Of a stretch of DNA of 21,960 bases, positions 1 through 5,967 are shown one piece after another (position 1 is the stretch's first letter; each line of letters begins with the position of its first letter). Position numbers and translations under genes: made by a program. The notes beneath the pieces are model-generated. The model did no database searches. It had not been told where the DNA came from and saw only the letters and a program-made list of their open reading frames with translations. Origin of the DNA: a virus; IMG/VR virus record IMGVR_UViG_3300042922_000413, positions 1 through 21,960 of that record, one strand, 5' to 3'.

Positions 1-202
1 TCTCGCTGCTGTCCTCCCATTGCAGGAAGGTCACGCCAGACCCTGCGCCGCCGTGGTAGTAGTACGTACCGCCACTCTGCAACACCACGGAGCGAGGCCC
101 CTCGTCGAGCTTCGCTGAGATGAAGGTCGGGGCGAGGTCGCGCTGCGCCAGGACTTCGCCGTTGGGGATGCCGGGACCGAACACCTTCGTCTTGATAGTC
201 AT
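1..202 (-). CDS. Partial hypothetical protein, 3' end off the left edge
   Basis: The reverse strand reads open from an ATG at 202 to the window edge, giving 67 residues that begin MTIKTKVFGPGIPNGEVLAQ and include a Gly/Tyr-rich stretch (GGTYYYHGGAGSG). I do not recognise the family. Codons are G/C-ending like the rest of the window, which supports real coding. There is no SD sequence before the ATG; instead TACCGT lies exactly 6 nt upstream, suggesting a leaderless transcript. It follows the other leftward gene after a 110-bp gap, so it probably has its own promoter. Together the two form a leftward accessory pair beside the packaging genes. The C-terminal part is missing, so function cannot be judged. 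Confidence 0.7.
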   Translation of the reverse strand, partial: MTIKTKVFGPGIPNGEVLAQRDLAPTFISAKLDEGPRSVVLQSGGTYYYHGGAGSGVTFLQWEDSSE

Positions 203-208
203 GACCGA

Positions 209-214
209 ACGGTA
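209..214 (-). promoter_or_regulatory. Candidate -10 box (TACCGT) of a leaderless promoter for the partial gene
   Basis: On the reverse strand TACCGT fits the actinobacterial TAnnnT -10 consensus and sits 6 nt before the ATG at 202, so transcription would start at the start codon. A weak -35-like CTGCCA lies 18 nt further upstream. There is no SD-like sequence near the ATG. The call rests on position and consensus only. Confidence 0.45.
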
Positions 215-312
215 CCGGTGAGAAGCCCTCGATGGCAGGCCTGTGCCGGCCCGACAGTGATCAAGCGGAGGCGTCAACGCGGCGCGTGTGCAGCCGCGAA
301 GGACGCCCTCTT

Positions 313-1008
313 TCAGTGGCCGCCGGCGGTCAGCACACCGGCGATGATCGACGGCGCAGAGCCGAGCGCCCCCGCGACCGTCGGCCACCAGAGCCTGTCC
401 GCGAAGTCGCGCCACTGCTTCTTCGTCTGCTCGGTACCCGACATGTTCGATGCCGTGTGCAAGGCGGTCCAGAGCCGTCGCCCGGCATCCTCGAAGTCGA
501 ATCGCTTGAACACCTGCTCGTCGCGGAGTGCGGTCTGCATCTCATGCACGAGCCTGTAGAGGTAGTTCTTCAGGTCCCAGCTGATGGTTTCGTCACCCTC
601 GATGAGCCCCTCGACGTTACCCAGGAACTCACGGAGCTCTTGCTGGCTCTCCTCGTTGGGAAGTCGCGCGTCTTGCTCGAACCAGCCAGCGAGCGAGAAC
701 AGATGATCGAGTGTCGATGACGGGTACGTCGTGTCGGGATTTACTGCGGTTTCCCAACCGTCCGGGTACGCCATGACCATGTCGGTCCACTCCCTGAGGT
801 ACTTGCGGTAGACCGAGACGGGTCGCCCCTTTGCCTCGAGCTCGTCGAGGCCGCGCCGGAGGGCTAGCAGATCACCAGCAGCCTGAAGCTGCGCATCCAT
901 GCCGGCGGCCTCTTCGAGGCCGCGCGCGTCCTTCGGCCACTGGTTGCCAGTCCGAGTGCCCTCTTTCGCTTCGATCAAGAAGTCGTAGAGGTTCTGCGCA
1001 GGGTTCAC
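313..1008 (-). CDS. Hypothetical accessory protein with hydrophobic C-terminus
   Basis: A 231-residue leftward gene. The only in-frame start before the upstream stop (1048-1050) is the GTG at 1008. The protein is mostly helical and charged, rich in Glu, Arg and Trp, and ends in a hydrophobic run of about 20 residues after an RLWWP motif (VAGALGSAPSIIAGVLTAGG), a possible C-terminal membrane anchor. It looks like a type of actinobacterial chromosomal protein I have seen only as hypothetical, with the N-terminal NPAQNLYDFL pattern and the terminal WWP plus hydrophobic tail; that is recollection, not a search. It is opposite to all virion genes, has no SD and has its own -10-like box. This fits a moron-type gene expressed from a prophage, for example in superinfection exclusion or host fitness, but the role is inference. 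Confidence 0.75.
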   Translation of the reverse strand: MNPAQNLYDFLIEAKEGTRTGNQWPKDARGLEEAAGMDAQLQAAGDLLALRRGLDELEAKGRPVSVYRKYLREWTDMVMAYPDGWETAVNPDTTYPSSTLDHLFSLAGWFEQDARLPNEESQQELREFLGNVEGLIEGDETISWDLKNYLYRLVHEMQTALRDEQVFKRFDFEDAGRRLWTALHTASNMSGTEQTKKQWRDFADRLWWPTVAGALGSAPSIIAGVLTAGGH

Positions 1009-1011
1009 GTG

Positions 1012-1083
1012 GTGAGCGTAACCGAGACCGGTGCCAACGCGCCGCCGCTAGCCGATGCCATCGAGGACAGGAGCGGAAAGTGA
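1012..1083 (+). CDS. Possible 23-codon ORF or remnant of a truncated gene
   Basis: From GTG 1012 (or GTG 1009) an open frame encodes VSVTETGANAPPLADAIEDR followed by SGK. It ends in a TGA that overlaps the GTG of the next gene in the GTGA arrangement common here. Most third positions are G or C, as in genuine genes of this window. No good SD precedes it, and its start abuts the start of the leftward gene. It may be a tiny leader ORF, the tail of a gene cut off when the leftward genes were acquired, or chance. Confidence 0.3.
   Translation: MSVTETGANAPPLADAIEDRSGK
1015..1020 (-). promoter_or_regulatory. Candidate -10 box (TACGCT) of a leaderless promoter for the 231-residue gene
   Basis: TACGCT on the reverse strand matches TAnnnT and ends exactly 6 nt before the GTG at 1008. 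That is the same geometry as the box ahead of the other reverse-strand gene. No SD precedes the GTG, and no convincing -35 is seen at 17-18 nt. Confidence 0.45.
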
Positions 1084-1319
1084 GCGCCGAGACGAAGGCA
1101 GCCCTCGATCACGCAGTCGCCGTGCACTTCGCCGACGAGCAGGACGGCGCCATCCTCACCGGGTACGTGTTGCAGGCCAAGGGCCAGGGCTTCTCCGCCG
1201 AGGACAGCAACCGCACCCGCATGCTGCGCGCCATCGCCGACGGGCAGGACTACATCACCACCCTCGGGCTCGTCGACTGGATGCGCATCGTCGCCCAGCG
1301 CACAGCACTCGAGGACTGA
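1080..1319 (+). CDS. Small conserved-type phage protein (79 aa)
   Basis: GTG 1080 is chosen because an AGGAG (1069-1073) lies 6 nt upstream. The frame is open further upstream, but that part would run antisense to the leftward gene. The protein contains ADEQDGAILTGYVLQAKG, a pattern I recall from small uncharacterised proteins of actinobacterial phages, often near the terminase; the biochemical role is unknown. No transmembrane segment or metal-binding motif is seen. It is the first confident gene of the rightward operon and is followed after 14 bp by another small gene with its own strong SD. Confidence 0.75.
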   Translation: MSAETKAALDHAVAVHFADEQDGAILTGYVLQAKGQGFSAEDSNRTRMLRAIADGQDYITTLGLVDWMRIVAQRTALED

Positions 1320-1333
1320 CCGAGGAGGCGAGC

Positions 1334-1573
1334 ATGCCGGCACCGTGGTCACCGACGGCAGCACCGCCGCTCCCGCTCCGCAACGACGCCGAGTGGAACA
1401 CCTGCGCTCACGCGTACCCAGCCGAGCTCTGCCCCGGATGGGACGGACCACACCCGGACCTGCCGCCCGTCACCCTGCACGACCCCGCGTACGACGCCGT
1501 CCGCCTTCGCATGGAGGCTGCGCTACTCGACGTGGTCCTCTGCCCGCAGGTGTTCGTGCAGGTGCACCCGTGA
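1334..1573 (+). CDS. Hypothetical protein, Pro-rich (79 aa)
   Basis: The ATG at 1334 follows an AGGAGG (1323-1328) by 5 nt, a near-ideal ribosome binding site. The protein has a Pro-rich N-terminus and cysteines at 24, 33 and 70 (TCAHAYPAELCPGW), then a short helix (YDAVRLRMEAALLDVVL). I do not recognise the family, and the three cysteines are too few to argue for a zinc site. The stop overlaps the GTG of the HNH gene, so the two are probably translationally coupled. Confidence 0.65.
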   Translation: MPAPWSPTAAPPLPLRNDAEWNTCAHAYPAELCPGWDGPHPDLPPVTLHDPAYDAVRLRMEAALLDVVLCPQVFVQVHP

Positions 1574-1845
1574 GCAAGCAGCCGAGGAACACGAAGCAGC
1601 GAGACCGCGACCGGGCCACCATCCGGAAGACCGGGGCCGCGTGTCACATCTGCGGTCAGGCCATCGACTACTCGCTGCCACACACGGACCCGAAGTCGTT
1701 CGTCGTCGACCACGTCATCCCTCTCGCCAAGGGAGGAGCCGACACCCTGGCGAACAAGAAGGCTGCACACAGGGACTGCAACAGCACCAAGCGCGCTCGA
1801 CTCGTCGCACCGATCGTGCGTCGCAGCGGCTCACTCACACGCTGA
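1570..1845 (+). CDS. HNH endonuclease
   Basis: A 91-residue protein with a basic N-terminus, a zinc-ribbon pair CHIC (C25, C28), the ββα-metal core DH (D47, H48) in VVDHVIPLAKGG, N62, and HRDCN (H67, C70, N71). These are the expected HNH metal-binding and catalytic residues. The family nicks or cleaves DNA with a divalent metal. Small HNH proteins encoded beside the terminase are established partners of cos-site cleavage in several siphoviruses. Here the gene lies two genes' width from the left edge and directly before the terminase gap, so a packaging role is the best inference; a homing nuclease is less likely. GTG 1570 overlaps the upstream stop. Confidence 0.88.
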   Translation: MSKQPRNTKQRDRDRATIRKTGAACHICGQAIDYSLPHTDPKSFVVDHVIPLAKGGADTLANKKAAHRDCNSTKRARLVAPIVRRSGSLTR

Positions 1846-1857
1846 CTTGTACCAACC
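1842..1857 (+). repeat. Direct repeat copy 1 (CTGRCTTGTACCAACC)
   Basis: This copy reads CTGACTTGTACCAACC and spans the HNH stop codon. The second copy at 2007-2022 differs at one base (G at position 4), and the copies start 165 bp apart, at either end of the HNH-terminase gap. It also contributes TTGTA, which is inverted as TACAA 17 nt later. Confidence 0.6.
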
Positions 1858-1884
1858 AATGTGCTGATACAAAGCTCTGCACCT

Positions 1885-1905
1885 GACACAAGAGGCGACA
1901 CAAGA
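1885..1905 (+). repeat. Short direct repeat, two GACACAAGA units
   Basis: The units GACACAAGA at 1885-1893 and 1897-1905 are separated by GGC, giving a 12-nt period, close to one helical turn. That spacing suits same-face protein binding, for example by a small terminase or a regulator. Binding is inference. Confidence 0.5.
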
Positions 1906-2006
1906 CCCCAGGGGGAGGCCCCCCAGCCGGGCCCACGAGGTACCTCCGGGGATAGGCGCTCTCTCCCTCCGCCCTTTTTTCCACACTGACCGTTCCGGCT
2001 CCCTGA

Positions 2007-2022
2007 CTGGCTTGTACCAACC
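2007..2022 (+). repeat. Direct repeat copy 2 (CTGRCTTGTACCAACC)
   Basis: This copy reads CTGGCTTGTACCAACC, with one mismatch to the copy at 1842-1857. It lies 36 nt before the small terminase start codon, and its last two bases begin the stem that covers the terminase SD. A related CAACCAAC follows at 2033-2040. Confidence 0.6.
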
Positions 2023-2048
2023 CTCGGGGCTTCAACCAACGCCGAGGG
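2021..2048 (+). promoter_or_regulatory. Stem-loop overlapping the terminase ribosome binding site
   Basis: CCCTCGG (2021-2027) pairs with CCGAGGG (2042-2048), a 7-bp stem with a 14-nt loop. The right arm includes most of the SD GAGGGGG (2044-2050) of the small terminase gene, so the fold could lower its translation. It could equally be a chance fold in G+C-rich DNA. Confidence 0.3.
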
Positions 2049-2058
2049 GGTGGCTCGG

Positions 2059-2361
2059 ATGGCTGATCGGAAGCTGCGCGCGGTCACCGCGGACGATGTC
2101 CCGGCTCCCCCGAAGAAGGCGAAGACCGTCTCCGAGGCGGCGAGGACGGGCACCGTCCGTGAGCTGCTGGAGGCGACCCGTGACCGGATCGCGGTCGCGG
2201 TGGAGAACCCGAACACCCCTGCCAGGGACCTCGCGGCGCTGACGAAGCGCCTGCTCGAGACCGTGCGGGAGATCGAGGCGTGGGACGCCCGGGAGGAAGC
2301 GGACGATGCCGACAGCGACGACGCCGTCCAAGACGGGTACTTCGACGCCTCGGCTGTCTGA
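2059..2361 (+). CDS. Terminase small subunit
   Basis: A 100-residue protein with a basic, Pro-rich N-terminus, then helices containing TPARDLAALTKRLLETVREI and a highly acidic C-terminus. This pattern is typical of actinophage small terminases, in which the helical part recognises viral DNA and oligomerises for the packaging motor. ATG 2059 is preferred over GTG 2050 because the SD GAGGGGG (2044-2050) ends 8 nt before the ATG but immediately abuts the GTG. It overlaps the large terminase gene by 56 nt. A repeat-bearing gap lies upstream. The assignment rests on position and pattern; no classical helix-turn-helix was identified with certainty. Confidence 0.8.
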   Translation: MADRKLRAVTADDVPAPPKKAKTVSEAARTGTVRELLEATRDRIAVAVENPNTPARDLAALTKRLLETVREIEAWDAREEADDADSDDAVQDGYFDASAV

Positions 2362-3802
2362 GTACGCGAAGTCGTTCACGTTCCCCTCCGGGATCGTCCG
2401 GACGGTGTGGCCGCGGGTCGAGGCGAAGGGCCTCGAGCTGGGGCTCGGCTTCGACTGGTGGCAGAGCCAGCTCGGCACGGTGTGCCTGGGCTACGGCGTC
2501 GACGGGAAGTACGTCGCGACGGTCGGCGGGATCGGCATGTCGATCCCGCGGCAGGTCGGCAAGACGTACTTCGTGCTCGCGATGCTCGTCGTGCTCTGCA
2601 TCCTCTACCCGGGGCTGCAGGTCGTGTGGACAGCGCATCACCTAAGCACGTCGACGAAGACGTTCACGTCGTTGCGCGGCATCTGCCGGCGCAAGAAGGT
2701 CGCCCCGCACATCGCCGCGCTGCGGGCGGCGAACGGTGAGCAGCAGGCGGTGTTCCGCAACGGCTCGCGGATCATGTTCGGCTCTCGCAAGATGGGCTTC
2801 GGCCGCGGCTTTGACGAAATCGACGTCGAGGTGTTCGACGAGGGCCAGATCCTCGACACGAAGTCGCTCGAGGACATGGTCGCTGCGACGAACCAGGCGC
2901 GGCACGAGCACGGCGCGCTCCTGCTGTTCATGGGCACTCCCCCGCGGTCGTCCGACCCGTCGGAAGCGTTCCGCCAGCGTCGCGATGAGGCTCACGCGGG
3001 TGAGGCGGACGACGCCATCTGGCTCGAGATCGCTGCGGACCCGGACTCGGATCCGAACGACGAGGACCAGTGGGCGGTCATGAACCCGTCCTACCCGCTG
3101 CGCACGCCGCGGGAGTCGCTGCTGCGTCTGCGGAAGAACCTGAAGGACGACGACTCGTGGAACCGTGAGGGCCGCGGGATCTGGGACCCGAAGAACGACA
3201 GCGTCGTCATCGACGAGGCGTCGTGGGGACTCATCGCCGACCCGGGCTCGATGGCGATCGAGCGGCTCACGCTCGCGATCGACGTTCCCCCGGACCGGTC
3301 GGTCGCCGCGGTGGCGCTCGCTGGCCGCCGAGCGGACGGTCTCTGGCACGTCGAACTCGACGAGCAGCGCAAGGGCGTCGACTGGGTCATCCCGTGGGTC
3401 GCCCAGGTCGCCGAGCAGAACCGTCTGCACGCCGTCGTCGTCGACGAGCTCGCCGGCCTCACCGAGAAGCGTCGCGACCGGAACTACCTGATCGGCACCG
3501 ACATCGAGGTGACGCTCGCAGCAGCGGAGGGCAGGGACATGGCGATCGCCTGCGCGAAGTTCTTCGACGCCGTCATGGACCGCTCGGTCCGGCACACGGA
3601 CCAGCCGCAGTCGAACGTCGCGCTGTCGGTCGCCCGCAAGCGGCCGATCCGCGCCGGCGGTTGGGCGTGGAACCGGAAGGACGGAGCGTCGGACATCACG
3701 CCGATCGTCGCCGAGACCCTCGCGCTCTGGGGTGCCCAGAACGACAACGTGAAGCGCCCGACGCGGCGCCGGACTTCGAGCAGAACGGCGGTGATCCTCT
3801 GA
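2306..3802 (+). CDS. Terminase large subunit
   Basis: A 498-residue ATPase-nuclease that drives DNA into the procapsid and cuts it. The Walker A-like motif SIPRQVGKT is at 79-87, Walker B with its catalytic Glu is VEVFDEGQ (D178, E179), and the coupling motif region LLFMGTP is at about 206-212. The C-terminal RNase H-like nuclease shows acidic residues in LAIDVPPD (D326) and VVVDEL (D380), with a further candidate at D464. Length and order match full-length terminases. The ATG at 2306 has GGAGG (2292-2296) 9 nt upstream, inside the small-subunit gene. Its stop TGA shares a base with the portal ATG (TGATG). Nothing looks broken. Confidence 0.95.
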   Translation: MPTATTPSKTGTSTPRLSEYAKSFTFPSGIVRTVWPRVEAKGLELGLGFDWWQSQLGTVCLGYGVDGKYVATVGGIGMSIPRQVGKTYFVLAMLVVLCILYPGLQVVWTAHHLSTSTKTFTSLRGICRRKKVAPHIAALRAANGEQQAVFRNGSRIMFGSRKMGFGRGFDEIDVEVFDEGQILDTKSLEDMVAATNQARHEHGALLLFMGTPPRSSDPSEAFRQRRDEAHAGEADDAIWLEIAADPDSDPNDEDQWAVMNPSYPLRTPRESLLRLRKNLKDDDSWNREGRGIWDPKNDSVVIDEASWGLIADPGSMAIERLTLAIDVPPDRSVAAVALAGRRADGLWHVELDEQRKGVDWVIPWVAQVAEQNRLHAVVVDELAGLTEKRRDRNYLIGTDIEVTLAAAEGRDMAIACAKFFDAVMDRSVRHTDQPQSNVALSVARKRPIRAGGWAWNRKDGASDITPIVAETLALWGAQNDNVKRPTRRRTSSRTAVIL

Positions 3803-5217
3803 TGGCGTTCGCGAAGCTCCGGATCTGGGAACTCTCCGACGACGAGAACGATGTCCTCAACGGTCTGCTCGAGCAGCTCGACGAGAAGGTGCCGCGGAAC
3901 CTCTACCGCGCCAACATCTACGACGGCAAGCGCGCGACGAGGCAGGTCGGCGGGGTCATCCCTCCGCAGTACCAGGACCTCGCTCTCGTGCTCGGTTGGT
4001 GCGCGAAGGGCGTCGACGGGCTCGCGCGGCGCTGCAACATCGAGCGCTTCGCGTGGACTGGGGGCGACCTCAACGCGCTCGGGATGAACGAGCTGCAGGA
4101 CAGTAACTTCCTTCTCGCCGAGCTCGCTCAGGCGCGCACCGACTCCCTGATCAACGGCGTCTCCTACCTGGTGACAACCCGCGGCGAGCCGGGTGAGCCG
4201 AAGGTGCTCGTCCAGGCACGCGACGCCCTAAACGCCACCGGCGAGTGGAACGTGCGGTCACGGAAGCTCGACAGCTTCGTATCCGTGACGTCGCGCAGCA
4301 AGTCCGGATCGAACGAGGTCACCGGGTTCGTGCTGTACCTGCCGAACATGACGATCAGCGCGGAGAAGGACAGCAGCGGCTGGTCTGTCGACCGGTCGGG
4401 GCACACGTTCGGCGTGCCGGTCGACCCGATGGTCTACCGGCCCCGCGCCGGCCGCCGCATGGGCCGGTCCCGGATCAACCGGCCCGCGATCTCGCACCAG
4501 GAAGCCGCGATCCGCTCGATGATGCGCCTCGAGGCGCACATGGACATCTACGCGATCCCGAAGATGGTTCTCCTCGGCGGCAGCGACTCGATGTTCAAGA
4601 ACCAGGACGGCACCTACAAGGCGTCCTGGCAGGTCGCGATGGGGCGCATCTTCGGCATCCCGGACAACACCGAGGACACGGACGCGGAGAACCAGCGCGC
4701 CGACGTGAAGCAGTTCGCTGCTGAGTCGCCGCAGCCGCACCTCGCGCAGCTCAACGCCCTCGCGAAGCTCGAAGCCCGCGAGTTCGACCTCCCCGACCAG
4801 GACTTCGCGCTCACGGACATGGCGAACCCGACGTCCGAAGGCTCCTACGTGCAGGGCCGTGACTCGCTCATCGCCGAGGCGGAGGGCGCGATGAGCGACT
4901 GGTCTGTGTCGGTGCGCCGCAGGATCGCAGCAGCACTCGCGATGCAGAACGGCCTCTCCGAGGTGCCGGAGTCGTACGCGAGCATCGTGCCCGAGTGGCG
5001 GAACCCGCTCTACCTGTCGAAGTCGGCTCAGGCTGACGCCGGCGGGAAGCAGCTCGCGGCCGTGCCGTGGCTCGCGGAGACGCGCACCGGGCTGAAGCTC
5101 ATCGGTCTCACCGAGCAGCAGATCACCGAGGCCCTCGCCGAGAAGCAGCGGCTTCAGGGCCGCGCGGTGATCACGGCGCTCGCGAACCGGACGCAGGGCA
5201 ATGCCAACGCCGGATGA
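3802..5217 (+). CDS. Portal protein (SPP1 gp6-like)
   Basis: A 471-residue protein directly after the large terminase, starting at the ATG that overlaps the terminase stop. Its features match the SPP1 gp6/HK97-type portal group: an N-terminal NxYxAxIYDG region, ARTDSLINGVSYLV near residue 110, the RINRPAISHQEAAIRSMMR helix of the clip/stem region, and an acidic/Gln-rich C-terminal segment. Portals form the dodecameric ring at the capsid vertex through which DNA passes and to which connectors bind. The open frame extends upstream of 3802, but that part is out of frame with and inside the terminase gene. Confidence 0.92.
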   Translation: MAFAKLRIWELSDDENDVLNGLLEQLDEKVPRNLYRANIYDGKRATRQVGGVIPPQYQDLALVLGWCAKGVDGLARRCNIERFAWTGGDLNALGMNELQDSNFLLAELAQARTDSLINGVSYLVTTRGEPGEPKVLVQARDALNATGEWNVRSRKLDSFVSVTSRSKSGSNEVTGFVLYLPNMTISAEKDSSGWSVDRSGHTFGVPVDPMVYRPRAGRRMGRSRINRPAISHQEAAIRSMMRLEAHMDIYAIPKMVLLGGSDSMFKNQDGTYKASWQVAMGRIFGIPDNTEDTDAENQRADVKQFAAESPQPHLAQLNALAKLEAREFDLPDQDFALTDMANPTSEGSYVQGRDSLIAEAEGAMSDWSVSVRRRIAAALAMQNGLSEVPESYASIVPEWRNPLYLSKSAQADAGGKQLAAVPWLAETRTGLKLIGLTEQQITEALAEKQRLQGRAVITALANRTQGNANAG

Positions 5218-5884
5218 GTCGCGGGCGGACCTGCAGCTCGTCACCGCTGCGGCGGTGGAGGACGCGCAGGCGGTCTTCGCCACCACGTCGGGTGCGCCGG
5301 AAGCGCGTCGGCTGCAGCTGCTCGACACCGTGCCGGGGCTGATCGGGTACTACTCCGACGGTTCCGCCGCCCTCGCCGCGGACTTCTATGAGGAGACCCG
5401 GGAGATCGCTCGGGCGCGCTCCTCGTTCCAGGTCACGCTGACGGTCGTCGACAGGGTCGTGAAGATCCGGCGCGGCATCGCGTGGGCTGCGGAGCCGCTG
5501 TTCGGCGAGACCGAGGACGGCGACGACGTCGACAGCCGCCTGGCGCAGGTCGTGCAGCTCGAGACGGCGCGCCCCTACCGGGACACCGTCCTCGGGAACC
5601 GGAAGCGCGACCCGGATGCGATCGGCTGGGCCCGCGCGGCGGCGGGCGGCTGCAAGTTCTGCCGGATGCTCGCCGACCGCGGCGCCGTGTACCGGGAGCG
5701 GTCGGCCAACTTCGCGGCCCACCCGAACTGCCACTGCACCGCCTACCCGGTCTTCCGGGGTGGCGAGCACGGCCCCGAGGCGAACGCGGTCCAGTACCTC
5801 GCGTCGAGGCGCAGCCGCACGCCGGCGCAGCGCGCCTACATCCGCGAGTACCTCAACGAGAACTACCCGGACATCCACGGGTGA
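5201..5884 (+). CDS. MuF-like minor capsid / head morphogenesis protein
   Basis: A 227-residue protein that follows the portal with a 17-nt overlap, the usual place for MuF-type minor head proteins. The N-terminal two-thirds is helical. The C-terminal part has CKFCRMLADRGAVYR (C151, C154) and FAAHPNCHCTAYPVF (H174, C177, H178, C179), a likely metal-binding site of the kind found in actinophage VG15/MuF-like capsid proteins. The family attaches to the portal inside the head and in some phages is cleaved or ejected. It is not obviously a maturation protease: no Ser-protease signature was seen. The SD is weak, so translation probably relies on coupling with the portal. Confidence 0.8.
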   Translation: MPTPDESRADLQLVTAAAVEDAQAVFATTSGAPEARRLQLLDTVPGLIGYYSDGSAALAADFYEETREIARARSSFQVTLTVVDRVVKIRRGIAWAAEPLFGETEDGDDVDSRLAQVVQLETARPYRDTVLGNRKRDPDAIGWARAAAGGCKFCRMLADRGAVYRERSANFAAHPNCHCTAYPVFRGGEHGPEANAVQYLASRRSRTPAQRAYIREYLNENYPDIHG

Positions 5885-5967
5885 CACAAACTTCCCCGCT
5901 GGGGAGAGCGCTACGGCCGCGTTTCAGGCCGGTCTGACGTCCGACGGGACAGAAACGGAACGTACCG
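5885..5967. other. Short intergenic gap before the scaffold gene
   Basis: The 83-bp gap has two small folds. TCCCC-GCT-GGGGA (5893-5905) could extend by a G-U pair, and CGGCC/GGCCG lies near 5914-5932. No T-run follows, so termination is unlikely. A promoter or processing signal for the abundant scaffold and capsid proteins is possible, but no clear -10/-35 is visible. Confidence 0.25.

Larger units (their letters stand above)
1846..2058. other. HNH-terminase intergenic region with clustered repeats; candidate cos or control region
   Basis: This is the longest non-coding gap in the window. It contains the two 16-nt direct repeats at its edges, a 9-nt direct repeat GACACAAGA (1885-1893 and 1897-1905), a GGGGG-AGG-CCCCC hairpin (1911-1923), the perfect palindrome GAGGTACCTC (1937-1946), a T6 run (1975-1980) and a stem that overlaps the terminase SD. 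It is locally less G+C-rich and no open frame here looks coding. Position between HNH and small terminase genes suggests a packaging-initiation site or an operon promoter. Neither is proven. Confidence 0.45.

Noticed and set aside
278-298. Stem CGCGGC/GCCGCG with 9-nt loop after the leftward 231-residue gene, considered as its terminator
   Set aside because: Only 6 bp, no T-tract on the reverse strand, and such stems arise often by chance in this composition.
232-720. Forward open frames opposite the 231-residue leftward gene
   Set aside because: The leftward frame has balanced composition and a plausible fold, while the forward frames are Arg/Pro-rich or odd in composition and lack ribosome binding sites.
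1570-1845. HNH gene considered as a mobile homing endonuclease insertion
   Set aside because: It sits in frame with an operon-style GTGA overlap and does not interrupt a gene; the terminase-adjacent position favours a packaging role.
1847-1873. TTGTAC ... TACAAA considered as a -35/-10 promoter for the terminase operon
   Set aside because: The spacing is only 15 nt and neither hexamer is a good match; TTGTA/TACAA is better described as an inverted repeat.
1885-1905. Short repeats considered as a CRISPR remnant
   Set aside because: Units are 9 nt with a 3-nt spacer and only two copies; a CRISPR array needs longer repeats and spacers.
4258-5328. Reverse-strand open frame opposite the portal
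   Set aside because: Composition typical of antisense shadows; the forward portal is well supported.
5893-5905. TCCCC-GCT-GGGGA hairpin considered as a terminator before the scaffold gene
   Set aside because: Short stem, no T-run, and the scaffold gene downstream must be co-transcribed with the head genes.
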